Shown: positions 46,565 through 55,574, numbered from the stretch's first letter. The stretch: DNA of 64,000 bases from Planctomyces sp. (GCA_019636235.1 JAHBXW010000002.1:391911-455910); one strand, 5' to 3'. Program-made: numbers and translations. The notes: generated by a model from the letters alone, not told the origin.

Positions 46565-47890
46565 ATGTCGACCAACGGGAAAACCCCGCAGACCGATGTC
46601 GTCGTCATCGGCGGCGGACCCGCCGGAGCCACCTGCTCGACCCTGCTCGCACAGCAGGGGGTCAAGGTCTCCCTGTTCGAGCGCGACAAGTTTCCCCGCT
46701 TTCACATCGGTGAATCGCTGATCCCCGAGACCTACTGGGTCCTCCAGCGGCTGAACATGCTGGACAAGATGCGCGCCAGCCCGTTCGTCAAGAAGTACAG
46801 CGTGCAGTTCGTGAACGCGGCGGGGAAGGAATCGGCCCCGTTCTACTTCCACGACAACAAGCCGCACGAATGCTCGCAGACCTGGCAGGTCGTCCGCAGC
46901 GAGTTCGACATGATGATGCTCAACAATGCCCGCGAGCATGGCGTCGACGTCCGCCAGCCGGCGCGCGTGCTGGACGTCCTGTTCGACGGCGACCGCGCCC
47001 GCGGCGTGCGGATTCAGAACGAGGATGGATCGCAGTCCGAACTCGAAGCGAGAGTCGTCGTTGACGCCAGCGGCCAGTCGACGATGCTGATGAATCGTTT
47101 CAAGCTCCGCAGCTGGGACCCGGTCCTGAACAAGGGCGCCATCTGGACCTACTGGAAGGGGGCCTATCGGGACGCCGGCAAGGACGAGGGGGCCACCGTC
47201 GTCATCCAGACGGTCAACCGCCAGGGCTGGTTCTGGTACATCCCGCAGCACGACAACGTCATCAGCCTGGGGGTGGTGGCGCCGTTCGACTACCTGTTCA
47301 AGGGGCGCGGCTCGCACGAGCAGACCTACGCCGAGGAGGTCGCGGCCTGCCCGGCTGTGCAGAAGCGGATTGAAGGCGCCGAGCGAGTCACCGGCTTCTT
47401 CGCGACCAAGGACTATTCCTACCGGACGCGGCAGGCGGCGGGAGACGGCTGGGTGCTGATCGGCGACGCGTTCGGCTTCCTCGACCCGCTGTACTCCTCG
47501 GGAGTGCTGCTGGCGTTGAAGTCGGGAGAGCTGGCGGCGGACGCGATCACCCGGGGGATTCAGACGGGGGACACGTCGGCGGCGCAGCTGGGCCATTGGG
47601 CGCCGCAGTTCAACCAGGGCATCGACCGCATGCGGCGTCTGGTCTGCGAATACTATGACGGGTTCAACTTCGGCAAGTTCGTCCGCACCTATCCGCACCT
47701 GCGGAACACCATCACGGACCTGTTGATCGGCGACCTGTTCCACGACCGGGTGGACGCCGTATGGGAGCCGATGGAATCGCTGTATCCGCCGGACAAGCAG
47801 CCGATTCCGCCCTGGACCTCCGCGCCGACGCACGATCAGCCGATCGACAAGCAGGGGGAGCTGGTGCTGCCGGAAGGTCCGCTGCGGTAG
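46565..47890 (+). CDS. FAD-dependent oxidoreductase of the flavin-dependent halogenase-like family
   Basis: A 441-residue flavoprotein. The FAD motif GGGPAG is at 16-21 (VVVIGGGPAGATCSTLLA). FPRFHIGESLIP is typical of halogenase and geranylgeranyl-reductase-like enzymes. W222-F-W224-Y-I226-P227 (GWFWYIP) reproduces the WxWxIP motif characteristic of flavin-dependent halogenases. The lysine pair K76-K77 (SPFVKKYSVQF) sits where the family's catalytic lysine is expected, and GDAFGFLDPLYSSGV is the second FAD-contact motif. It could halogenate or simply oxidise a phenolic substrate. AAAGGA precedes the ATG. It is co-transcribed with the MarR gene; no carrier protein or synthase is adjacent. Confidence 0.85.
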   Translation: MSTNGKTPQTDVVVIGGGPAGATCSTLLAQQGVKVSLFERDKFPRFHIGESLIPETYWVLQRLNMLDKMRASPFVKKYSVQFVNAAGKESAPFYFHDNKPHECSQTWQVVRSEFDMMMLNNAREHGVDVRQPARVLDVLFDGDRARGVRIQNEDGSQSELEARVVVDASGQSTMLMNRFKLRSWDPVLNKGAIWTYWKGAYRDAGKDEGATVVIQTVNRQGWFWYIPQHDNVISLGVVAPFDYLFKGRGSHEQTYAEEVAACPAVQKRIEGAERVTGFFATKDYSYRTRQAAGDGWVLIGDAFGFLDPLYSSGVLLALKSGELAADAITRGIQTGDTSAAQLGHWAPQFNQGIDRMRRLVCEYYDGFNFGKFVRTYPHLRNTITDLLIGDLFHDRVDAVWEPMESLYPPDKQPIPPWTSAPTHDQPIDKQGELVLPEGPLR

Positions 47891-47951
47891 GCGCGGACGG
47901 GCGCAGTGGCTTTGCGCAAACCGGTGGGTCATCTCCGGGTGGCGACATGTC

Positions 47952-48019
47952 CGACGGCGGCGCCGTCGGCTTGGGGGCGGTGTCATTCCATGACAAATGA
48001 CCAATCCGCGATGACCATT
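47952..48019 (+). repeat. 68-bp direct repeat, copy 1
   Basis: Identical to 48244-48311 (offset 292 bp). It starts in GACGGCGGCGCCGTCGG, itself a palindrome, continues through the small hairpin TGTCATTCCATGACA and ends in dispersed motif A (reverse orientation). It lies in the 474-bp gap 47891-48364, which contains no gene. Confidence 0.9.
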
Positions 48020-48139
48020 TGCCGATCAATTTCTCGCGCGGGCGCCACGGCCGGCTTTGTCCGGCCGTGTTTCGTTCTGCGGGGGCCCCGGGAACTCGAT
48101 CGCACGGGGCTCTTGCTTCCCGCTCGTGTCGTCCAAACC

Positions 48140-48189
48140 GGTGGGTCATCGCCGGCTCGCCCTGCGGGCTCGCCGCTCGACTCCACCCT
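48140..48189 (-). repeat. Dispersed intergenic motif B, copy 3
   Basis: Read on the minus strand, this 50-bp segment starts AGGGTGGAGTCGAGC and ends GGCGATGACCCACC. It matches 33763-33814 and 35058-35109 (starting AGGGTGGCGTCGAGC, ending GGCGAAGACCCACC) with a few substitutions and a 2-bp indel. The preceding CAAACCGGTGGGTCATC also occurs at 47917-47933. Confidence 0.8.
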
Positions 48190-48243
48190 ACTGGTTCGAT
48201 ACGGCCGTCGCGGATGTTTCGGGGGCGTGACGCGAACCGCGTG

Positions 48244-48311
48244 CGACGGCGGCGCCGTCGGCTTGGGGGCGGTGTCATTCCATGACAAATGACCAATCCG
48301 CGATGACCATT
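48244..48311 (+). repeat. 68-bp direct repeat, copy 2
   Basis: The second, identical copy of 47952-48019. It continues into TGACCAAT, completing the 29-bp motif A (48290-48318) that is the exact reverse complement of 33671-33699. It is about 50 bp from the stop codon of the convergent EF-hand gene. Confidence 0.9.
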
Positions 48312-48364
48312 GACCAATCGTTCGCAAACGAGCGAATGGCTTGAAGCCTCCGGCCCGAATCCGC

Positions 48365-49981
48365 TCACGCGTCATCGTCTGACGGCGTCGCCGCTTCCGC
48401 TTCGTCCTTGTCGATCAGCCCATCGCCGTTCAGGTCGAGCGCGTCGAACGTCGAACGCGGCCCCAGAAACTCCCGCCACGAAACGTCCTGATCGAGATTG
48501 CGGTCCATCCGCTGAAACCACAGCGGCCCGACGCGCGGACCCGCGGGGCGGCGGCTGCTCATCGTCATCGTGGACATTGCCGGCGGCAGATTCCCGAACC
48601 CCGCCGGCACTCCGAAGCTGAACGACATCCGGTGCTTGTTCAGAAAATCGCCGCTGTCCATCAGGCCGTTGCCGTTCCTGTCCGCCATCGCCAGCCGTTC
48701 CTCCAGCGTCATCAGCTCGCGCGTCGTCAGCCGGTTGTTGCTGTCCGAGTCCATCAACTGGAACAGGCTGGTCGTGTCATCGGCGACCGTCAGCACCAGT
48801 TGCGCCTGGGAGAGCTGCCCCAACTGCCGCGCGTAGGCGTCGAGTTCCGATTCCAGCAACATCCCGTCCCCATTGAGGTCGACGGCGGCGAACGGCACGG
48901 CCAACTGCAGCCCGCCGAATTCATCTTCGGAGATGTACCCGTTCTTGTCGCGGTCGGAGATCCGGAACCGGGTCTTCGTGAGGCTCACGAAGTCGCGCGT
49001 CATGTAACGGTTGTTGGCGGCGTCGACCTGCAGCGGCACGCCATCGAGCAGGACATGCCAGTGCCGCGGCGATGCGTCCGGCGCCGGCTGCACGCGGAGC
49101 GACCGCGCGGCCGTCGCGATGACGCGAGTCAACTGCCGCTCCGCCAACTGCACCTGCAGCTCGACGTCCGACTGGCTGGAGGCCAGCCAGGCCTGCAATT
49201 CCGATTCATCGAGCGCCCCATCCCCATTCGCGTCGAACTGCGTCGCGGACTTTCGCAGCCCGCAGCGGTCGAGTTCCACGACGGGACTGTCCGGGCTGTA
49301 CGTCGCGCGGATGCGGGCCACCGCGGCGGCGACGTCGGCCGGCGTTTCCAGATGGATGACGAGCGCCTGGCGGGGGTCGGACGCCTGCTGCTGCTGGCGG
49401 GCCGCGCGAATCGAAGCCGGGAACGGCTGGAGTTCGGCGACGCTTAGGGCGTCGTCGTCGTCGAAATCGAACGCCCGCATGGCGGTGTGGGCCTGCAGCG
49501 CCTCGTGCAGCGAGACGACGCCGTCGCCGTCCTGGTCCAGCAGGTCGACCAGCCGCACCGACTGATCAAGGCGGGACTTCGTCGTCACGACAAACGCCGG
49601 CCCCAGCCGCGCATCGATCAGTCGCCGCAGCCCCTCCTGAGAGAGGCTGCCCTCCTCCGCGAACTGCTCGATCTGCACCTGCGGGTTGCCGATCAGGGGG
49701 ACGCCGGCCCATTCCTCCGGTTCGAGCCGGCCTGACTGATTCGCGTCCAGCCGGACGAAGAGTTCATCCGCGTACGTCCGTCGGCTCTCGGCGACGCTGT
49801 AATTTCCCATGTCGACTCTGGCGTTCAGCACCAGCGGTCCGGCGGGGCCGAAGAACACGAATCGAAACGTGGCGGAGCTGGAGGGCGCGCCAGCGGCGTC
49901 GTCCGCGCCCAGGCCGGACGACAGCGAAGGGAACAGCAGGCCGATCGCGACGAGGACGGCAAGCCGCCAGAACCTGTCCAT
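48365..49981 (-). CDS. Secreted protein with about ten EF-hand-like calcium loops
   Basis: A 538-residue exported protein (signal peptide FWRLAVLVAIGLLFPSLSSGLGA). Calcium-loop patterns are spread over the whole chain: DANQSGRLEPEE, DQDGDGVVSLHE, DFDDDDALSVAE, DANGDGALDESE, DRDKNGYISEDE, DLNGDGMLLESE, DSDSNNRLTTRE, DRNGNGLMDSGD, DRNLDQDVSWRE and DLNGDGLIDKDE. About six have all canonical acidic ligands; the others are degenerate. Between loops 4 and 5 is a beta-like stretch (RHWHVLLDGVPLQVDAANNRYMTRDF). It probably binds calcium in the periplasm or on the surface as a structural protein. No dockerin signature is evident. It is convergent with the repeat-filled gap after the halogenase-like gene. 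Confidence 0.88.
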   Translation of the reverse strand: MDRFWRLAVLVAIGLLFPSLSSGLGADDAAGAPSSSATFRFVFFGPAGPLVLNARVDMGNYSVAESRRTYADELFVRLDANQSGRLEPEEWAGVPLIGNPQVQIEQFAEEGSLSQEGLRRLIDARLGPAFVVTTKSRLDQSVRLVDLLDQDGDGVVSLHEALQAHTAMRAFDFDDDDALSVAELQPFPASIRAARQQQQASDPRQALVIHLETPADVAAAVARIRATYSPDSPVVELDRCGLRKSATQFDANGDGALDESELQAWLASSQSDVELQVQLAERQLTRVIATAARSLRVQPAPDASPRHWHVLLDGVPLQVDAANNRYMTRDFVSLTKTRFRISDRDKNGYISEDEFGGLQLAVPFAAVDLNGDGMLLESELDAYARQLGQLSQAQLVLTVADDTTSLFQLMDSDSNNRLTTRELMTLEERLAMADRNGNGLMDSGDFLNKHRMSFSFGVPAGFGNLPPAMSTMTMSSRRPAGPRVGPLWFQRMDRNLDQDVSWREFLGPRSTFDALDLNGDGLIDKDEAEAATPSDDDA

Positions 49982-50165
49982 TGCTGCGCCCTTCTGGATC
50001 CAACGCGCCGCGTCCGGCGTCCTCCAGGGACGTTGCCTGTCCGCCGAATTCGCGCAGCGCAGGGGACCTACGCACCTGTCGCCGCGGACGTTGGAGGAAT
50101 CCGGTCCGCTTCACGCAGTCTATCCGATGCGCGGTCCGGGTTCCCCTCGAAACGCAACCAGCCGC

Positions 50166-50540
50166 TCAGCCGGGCGTCGGCTCGACCGGCGGAATGTATC
50201 GGTTCGCCAGGTCCGCGTAGTCCTCACGGATGGGGCTGAAGACATCCAGCACGACGGCCGGGCCGTTGATCGCCACCGCCCGATGCGGCACCCCCGAGGG
50301 AATCAGAAACAACGAACCCGGCTGAACGACGCGCGTCTCGTCGCCAATTGTCAGCTGCAGCGTCCCCTTGAGCAGCACGCCTCCCTGTTCGTGCGGATGG
50401 GAATGCAGCGGAACCTCCGCGCCATCGTCCATCTCGAGATAAGACAGCATCAGGCTGTTGGCATGCGGCGTCCTCAGTCGGCAGCCGGGGACGGGCTCGA
50501 TGGCGGGGATGCGGTCGAGGTCGATGAATCCGGTCTGCAT
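50166..50540 (-). CDS. Cupin-domain protein
   Basis: A 124-residue single-domain cupin. Motif 1 is VPLHSHPHEQGGVLLKGTLQLTIG with metal-ligand histidines H46, H48 and H50 and an acidic E51. Motif 2 is PGSLFLIPSGVPHRAVAI with the last histidine. The frame is open far upstream antisense to the sigma-54 regulator, but the protein clearly starts at the ATG at 50540. Such small cupins are sensors, sugar-binding proteins or simple dioxygenases; no substrate can be read off. It sits about 125 bp downstream of the response regulator gene on the same strand and could be part of that transcript. Confidence 0.85.
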   Translation of the reverse strand: MQTGFIDLDRIPAIEPVPGCRLRTPHANSLMLSYLEMDDGAEVPLHSHPHEQGGVLLKGTLQLTIGDETRVVQPGSLFLIPSGVPHRAVAINGPAVVLDVFSPIREDYADLANRYIPPVEPTPG

Positions 50541-50665
50541 GACGGGCGGGTTCCGATCAGAAGGTGAAACGGGACGTACCGGCTGACAGCATATCGGCGG
50601 CGCGGCGGCGGTCACGCGTCCGTGGAACATCCGCCGGCCCCGCGACCCGTTCGCGGAATGCCCGT

Positions 50666-52063
50666 TCAGGTCGGCGATCGGAAATGTCCGGCCTCCAGAT
50701 GATGCTTGCGCAACAGTTTGTGGAATCCCTGGCGCGACATGCCGGCCTGCCGTGCGGACTGCGCCACGTTCCCGGAATGCTGGGCCAGCAACGAGATCAG
50801 GTACTGGCGTTCGGCGTCGTCGAGGATCTCCGCCCGGGAGGCCGACGGAGGGACGGCGGCGGAGTCGTGCCCCGTACCGGCCGCGAAGGATTGGAGCGCC
50901 GGAGGAAGATCGCCGGGTTCGATGAGCGGCCGGCGGGCCATCGCCATGCCGCGCTCGATGGCATTGCGCAGTTCGCGGACGTTGCCCGGCCAGGGATAAC
51001 GGCGCAGCAGCTCGAGCGCCGCCTCGGAAAAACCCGTCACCCGCGGACGCTCGGGCTGCAGTTGGTTCAGAAAGTGATGCGCCAGATGCAGCGCGTCGTC
51101 CCCCCGGTCCCGCAGCGGCGGCAGCTCGATGTGGATCACGGCCAGCCGGTAGAACAGATCTCGACGGAAGCGGCCCGCGCGCACTTCCAGTTCGAGATTG
51201 CGGTTGGTGGCGCACAGAAAGCGGGCGTCGAGCTGCATCGGCGTCGTCGTGCCGACCGGCACGTAGGTCTGCTCCTGGATCAGCCTCAGGAGCTTCGACT
51301 GCAGCGGCCCGGCAAGTTCCCCGATTTCGTCGAAGAACGCCGTCCCGCCATCGCAGCGGCTGAGCAGCCCCGCGTGATCGCGGACGGCGCCGGTGAACGC
51401 GCCGCGAGCGTGGCCGAAGAGCGCTGATTCGAACAGCGTTTCGGGAATCGCGGTGCAGTCGATGACCTGAAAAGGCAGGCCAGCCCGCCGGCTGTTGCGA
51501 TGGATGACGTTGGCGACAATCTCCTTGCCGGTGCCGCTTTCGCCGGTGATGACGACATTGGCGTCCGTGGCGGCGACGCGTTCGATGATCTCGAACAGTT
51601 CCTGCATCGGCGGGCTGTCCCCGATGATCTCCGGAAACCGCCGTTCTCCGGGCAGGGACAGCCGTGCGACTGCGGATGGCTCTGAAGCGGGTTGCTGCAG
51701 CGCCCGGCGGACGCTGGCCAGCAGGTCCTCGTACCGGACCGGCTTGAGGAGGTAATCGGCGATGCCCAGCCGCAGGCTTTCGATGGCGGTGGGCAGGGAT
51801 GGCGCGCCGGTGACGACGACCAGCGGCACGGTCGGCCAGCGTGAGCGGCTGCCGCGGAGCAGCTCCAGGTTGCGGTTGCCCGGCATGTTGAGGTCGGACA
51901 GGACCAGATCGAACGACGCGGCCGCGAGCGCGTCGAGGGCTGCGGCGCCGTTCGAGGCGCACACGCAGGCATAGCCTGCCTTTTCGAGCAGGGCGGCCGT
52001 TGTCCGCAGAAACAGCGGTTCATCGTCGACGATCAGAATCCGTGGGGGCGCGTCACTCATCAT
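50666..52063 (-). CDS. Sigma-54-dependent response regulator (NtrC/AtoC type)
   Basis: A 465-residue three-domain regulator. The receiver (5-125) has the acidic pocket VDDEP, phospho-acceptor D57 (LVLSDLNMPG) and K in LLKPVRYED. The AAA+ domain (about 148-370) has Walker A GESGTGKE, the sigma-54 contact loop GAFTGA, Walker B GGTAFFDEIGEL and the arginine finger region FRRDLFYRL. The C-terminal Fis-type HTH is SGNVAQSARQAGMSRQGFHKLLRKH. Its start overlaps the end of the histidine kinase gene by 11 bp, marking a cognate pair. Targets are unknown; I did not find a convincing -24/-12 promoter in the immediate neighbourhood. Confidence 0.95.
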   Translation of the reverse strand: MMSDAPPRILIVDDEPLFLRTTAALLEKAGYACVCASNGAAALDALAAASFDLVLSDLNMPGNRNLELLRGSRSRWPTVPLVVVTGAPSLPTAIESLRLGIADYLLKPVRYEDLLASVRRALQQPASEPSAVARLSLPGERRFPEIIGDSPPMQELFEIIERVAATDANVVITGESGTGKEIVANVIHRNSRRAGLPFQVIDCTAIPETLFESALFGHARGAFTGAVRDHAGLLSRCDGGTAFFDEIGELAGPLQSKLLRLIQEQTYVPVGTTTPMQLDARFLCATNRNLELEVRAGRFRRDLFYRLAVIHIELPPLRDRGDDALHLAHHFLNQLQPERPRVTGFSEAALELLRRYPWPGNVRELRNAIERGMAMARRPLIEPGDLPPALQSFAAGTGHDSAAVPPSASRAEILDDAERQYLISLLAQHSGNVAQSARQAGMSRQGFHKLLRKHHLEAGHFRSPT

Positions 52064-53444
52064 CGCGGGAACTCGTGGATTCTAGGGTCATCGGGAACAC
52101 GGCCGTGAAGACCGCGCCCCCGGAAGGCGTGTTGACGACGTCGATCCGCCCTCCCATGGCTTCGACCAGGCTGCGGGAGACGGACAGCCCCAGGCCCATT
52201 CCCGCATCCGCCTCTCCCTGCCGCGTCGTGAAGAAGGGATCGAAGATTCTGGACAGGTCCGCCTCGTCGACGCCCGGCCCCTCGTCGGCGATCCGCACGC
52301 CCACCTCCCGGTCGTCCGAATGCGTCGCGATCCGCACCCGTCCCCCCTCTGGAGAGGCCTGAATCGCATTGCGGATCAGGTTGAACAGGACCTGCTTGAC
52401 CTCGCCTTCGGCCAGCTTCACGTCGATGCCGCCGTCGGGGAACCGCGTCTCAAGGATCACGCCCCGCTGCCGGGCGGAATTCTCCGACAGGTACACGACC
52501 TCGTCGATCGCCCGCGTCAGCGAGAAATCGGACGTCTGCGGCGGCGTGCGGCGATACAGCTGGTACATCTGATGCGTGATCAGGCTGATGCGTTCGATCT
52601 CCCGATCTATGAGTTCGAGCAGCTCGAAGTGCTCGTGCTCGCGGGGGACGTCGGTTTTGAACAATTCGAAGGCGTTCCGCATGCCGGCCAGCGGATTGTT
52701 GATTTCGTGGGCTACTCCGGCGGCCAATTGGCCGAGCGCGGCGAGCTTCTCCATCTGCCGCTGCCGCTGCTCCAGCGCGCGTAGCTGATGCGTCCGCTCC
52801 TGCACGAGGTGTTCCAGATGCTCGGCATACAACCGGAGTTGTTCCCGCAGGGAGTGGCGTTCGGTGACGTCGCGGACGCTGGTCCGGAACCCCAGGAACT
52901 CGTCGGATTCGCCGTACATCGGCTGCCAGGCCAGAGACATCCAGCGGACGCTCCCCGAGCGATGCACGCAGCGGAATTCGACGTCTTCGCCGGTGGTGGC
53001 GTCGCGGGCCGCGCGCAGGACGTCAGCGACGCGGCCGCGGTCCTCGGGGGCGATCATGTCCTCGGGATAGCCGGGCATCGCCAGGCATTCCTCGACCGCA
53101 TAGCCGGTGATTCGTTCGACGGCCGTATTGACCCACACCAGCCGTCCATCCGGCGCATGCCAGCTTTCCCAGTCGTATGTGAAATCTGCGACGGCGCGGA
53201 ACACTTTGTCATCGATCCGGGGGAGCGAATCTCGCATGTCGCCTGCGGGGTCGAGCCTTCGCCGGAGCACGGGCGGAGGCTGGGAAGGGGACGGTTCCAC
53301 CAAAGGTGACGCGGCGCGGCGACAGTCGAGCGTCGCGTCACGCGCCTCCGCAGCCGATTCTATCGCAAGGCGGGCGGCAGCGCGTTCCGGAGCGGGAGCG
53401 ACCGGCGCGCCCAGCCTCATAAAGAATTCTTCAGTTCTGTGCAT
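52053..53444 (-). CDS. PAS-domain sensor histidine kinase
   Basis: About 463 residues, apparently soluble. A PAS/PAC domain (about 75-200: VWVNTAVERITGYAVEECLAMPGY, FRCVHRSGSVRWMSLAWQPMYG, FRTSVRDVTERHSL) leads through a coiled coil (LRLYAEHLEHLVQERTHQL) to HisKA with the phospho-histidine in GVAHEINNPLAGMRNAF, then HATPase with N box LIRNAIQAS, G1 DEGPGV and G2 GMGLGLSVS. The start is uncertain: ATG 53444 and ATG 53420 are both possible, and none has a strong ribosome-binding site; the frame upstream looks non-coding. It is the partner of the overlapping NtrC-type regulator. Confidence 0.9.
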   Translation of the reverse strand: MHRTEEFFMRLGAPVAPAPERAAARLAIESAAEARDATLDCRRAASPLVEPSPSQPPPVLRRRLDPAGDMRDSLPRIDDKVFRAVADFTYDWESWHAPDGRLVWVNTAVERITGYAVEECLAMPGYPEDMIAPEDRGRVADVLRAARDATTGEDVEFRCVHRSGSVRWMSLAWQPMYGESDEFLGFRTSVRDVTERHSLREQLRLYAEHLEHLVQERTHQLRALEQRQRQMEKLAALGQLAAGVAHEINNPLAGMRNAFELFKTDVPREHEHFELLELIDREIERISLITHQMYQLYRRTPPQTSDFSLTRAIDEVVYLSENSARQRGVILETRFPDGGIDVKLAEGEVKQVLFNLIRNAIQASPEGGRVRIATHSDDREVGVRIADEGPGVDEADLSRIFDPFFTTRQGEADAGMGLGLSVSRSLVEAMGGRIDVVNTPSGGAVFTAVFPMTLESTSSRDDE

Positions 53445-53949
53445 TCTCGCACATGTGGCGGAGCACGTCGCACAGCGGCCTTCCGACGCTGATTGCCGCG
53501 GGCGGCGTCGCCGGACCGCGGGAATCGTCAACCGCAGTTGTCGCGCGTCGCCGGAGAGCGACACGTTTGGCAGTCCGGGCGCGGGACTCACACGGTCCCC
53601 GTGCGGCCGCGAGCGAGCGCCGCGGGATCGGCGCGGGTCGTGGTCCTGCGGCACGGCGGTTGCCATGGATTGCAGATGGTCAGGCTGCCCGTGCAGACGC
53701 CAGGCCGCCCTGCCGTGAATGCGATTCGCGCACCGGCGATTGCATCCGGGCGTTCGCGACAACGGGTTCCCCGTCGCTGCCGCATCAGGACGCAATGGGC
53801 GGCGGGCCGGCAAGCCCGAAGGATTGGCGCGTCGGGATAAGGGACGCCGGCGGGACACCCCGGCGGCTGCGTCTCAACGGACGGCACAAATGGTTGCCCG
53901 GAGTTCGACTCCGGATGTGGAAGGCTCACCCGATTTCGGAGGTGTTACG
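53445..53949. other. Divergent intergenic region, no gene recognised
   Basis: About 505 bp between the histidine kinase (minus) and a small secreted protein (plus). Open frames cross it but none looks conserved. Near its right end is the inverted repeat CCGGAGT-TCG-ACTCCGG (53898-53914), about 36 bp ahead of the small gene's start and a candidate operator. I looked for a sigma-54 -24/-12 element matching TGGCAC-N5-TTGC and did not find a convincing one. Confidence 0.45.
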
Positions 53950-54279
53950 ATGCTTCGCAAAAGCGCTCTCTGTTCCATCCTCGCGGGACTGGTCGTGCTG
54001 GGCGCCAGCACGGCCCAGGCGGGATTGTTCTTCAACCGCGCGCGGTCCTGCCCGCCCGGCTACCGGACTTATGCTCCGGGATACACGTACAGCTCGGGCT
54101 ATCGCTCGACGTCCGGCTACCGGTACAGCTCCGGCTACCAGGGCGGTGATGTGGTGGGTGGCACGGGCGACGTGATTTACAGCGCTCCCAGCGGGGGCGG
54201 CGTCTCAAGCCGGTCGGGCACGAGCGCGCCGCGCTGGGCGCTGCCCAAGACCGATCCCAACAAGATGCGGACGCGCTGA
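53950..54279 (+). CDS. Small secreted Tyr/Ser/Gly-rich protein
   Basis: A 109-residue protein with a clear signal peptide (LRKSALCSILAGLVVLGASTAQA, cut before GLFFNRA). The mature part is Tyr/Gly/Ser-rich with short imperfect repeats built on SGYRYSSGY and YRSTSGYRY, then a Gly/Ser stretch and a basic C-terminus (KTDPNKMRTR). GGAGGTG lies 7 bases before the ATG. Similar Tyr/Gly-rich small exported proteins occur in planctomycetes and may belong to the surface layer or matrix, but no function is known. It is followed by an 11-bp-stem hairpin. Confidence 0.75.
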   Translation: MLRKSALCSILAGLVVLGASTAQAGLFFNRARSCPPGYRTYAPGYTYSSGYRSTSGYRYSSGYQGGDVVGGTGDVIYSAPSGGGVSSRSGTSAPRWALPKTDPNKMRTR

Positions 54280-54325
54280 CGTCCTTGAGGCCCCGCGCCC
54301 GCGGCCTCATCGCACTCTACGGAAG

Positions 54326-54358
54326 CAGGCCCGTGCTGGAATGTCCGGCACGGGCCTG
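54326..54358 (+). terminator. Hairpin between convergent genes, probable terminator
   Basis: CAGGCCCGTGC (54326-54336) and GCACGGGCCTG (54348-54358) form a perfect 11-bp stem with an 11-base loop, followed by CGTTCATTTCT. It lies between the small secreted protein and the convergent aquaporin gene and could serve both. The U-tract is interrupted, so efficiency is uncertain. Confidence 0.7.
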
Positions 54359-54386
54359 CGTTCATTTCTCCAACTCCAACTGGGCC

Positions 54387-55118
<732 letters not shown>

Positions 55119-55323
55119 TCAACCTCGACTCGCCGATATTTCACCGGCGTCGACGGCGCAATCGCAACCCGCGAACTTGCCCGACCGCCGCTGGCGGCCT
55201 GTCGCAACTTGTTAATTGACAACGAGATGTGATCTTCTTTTGGGTTCTGAATCGGCCACGAGGATCGAGGGGGCGAGTCCCCGCAGGACGGCCGTCGCCC
55301 TGTTCGAACTACCTGGAGTTCAG

Positions 55324-55353
55324 TTGACGGCGGAGCCCGGCGCGCCGTAGTGT
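55324..55353 (+). promoter_or_regulatory. Putative promoter of the DAHP synthase leader
   Basis: TTGACG (55324-55329) and TAGTGT (55348-55353) are separated by 18 bp. A start near 55360 would give a transcript of about 270 bases before the aroF start codon, carrying the aromatic leader peptide and terminator. A second TTGAC at 55363 is less well spaced. Confidence 0.4.
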
Positions 55354-55431
55354 CTGCATCCGGTTGACTCGTTCCACATGTGAACTGCGATGCTCGTCGT
55401 CCTGACCCCGAACCGATTTTCCCTTCCCGGC

Positions 55432-55512
55432 GTGAACCGCGCCGGCTGGTATCGGTTTACGTTTTGGTATCCCACCGGGATCTCCGGGCCGGGACCGGGG
55501 CAGACTGTCTGA
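55432..55512 (+). CDS. Aromatic-rich leader peptide upstream of DAHP synthase
   Basis: A 26-codon frame starting GTG at 55432 (or 40 codons from the in-frame ATG at 55390) and ending TGA at 55510-55512. It encodes MNRAGWYRFTFWYPTGISG followed by PGPGQTV. Codons for Trp, Tyr and Phe (W6, Y7, F9, F11, W12, Y13) are clustered as in ribosome-mediated attenuators. The stop lies 19 bp before a strong intrinsic terminator, and the next gene makes the first committed precursor of exactly these three amino acids. No strong ribosome-binding site is seen before the GTG. Translation and function are inferred, not shown. Confidence 0.7.
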   Translation: MNRAGWYRFTFWYPTGISGPGPGQTV

Positions 55513-55531
55513 GCCCCACTCCCGAACTTTC

Positions 55532-55574
55532 AGGCCCTGAGATCCTCCGCGGTTTCAGGGCCTTTTTTGTTTTT
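55532..55574 (+). terminator. Intrinsic terminator/attenuator before DAHP synthase
   Basis: AGGCCCTGA (55532-55540) pairs perfectly with TCAGGGCCT (55555-55563), extendable by G-U, and runs into TTTTTTGTTTTT. It lies 58 bp upstream of the DAHP synthase start with no gene ending before it on this strand other than the leader peptide. A second GC hairpin (GGGGC at 55497-55501 with GCCCC at 55512-55516, flanked by GGG and CCC) overlaps the leader's stop codon, and GGGCC at 55486-55490 could pair with GGCCC of the terminator's left arm as an antiterminator. Confidence 0.85.

Noticed and set aside
53445..53949. N-terminal extension of the histidine kinase or upstream small genes in the divergent gap
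   Set aside because: The frames are Arg/Pro-rich, unlike their surroundings, with no ribosome-binding sites; kinase homology begins well inside the chosen start.
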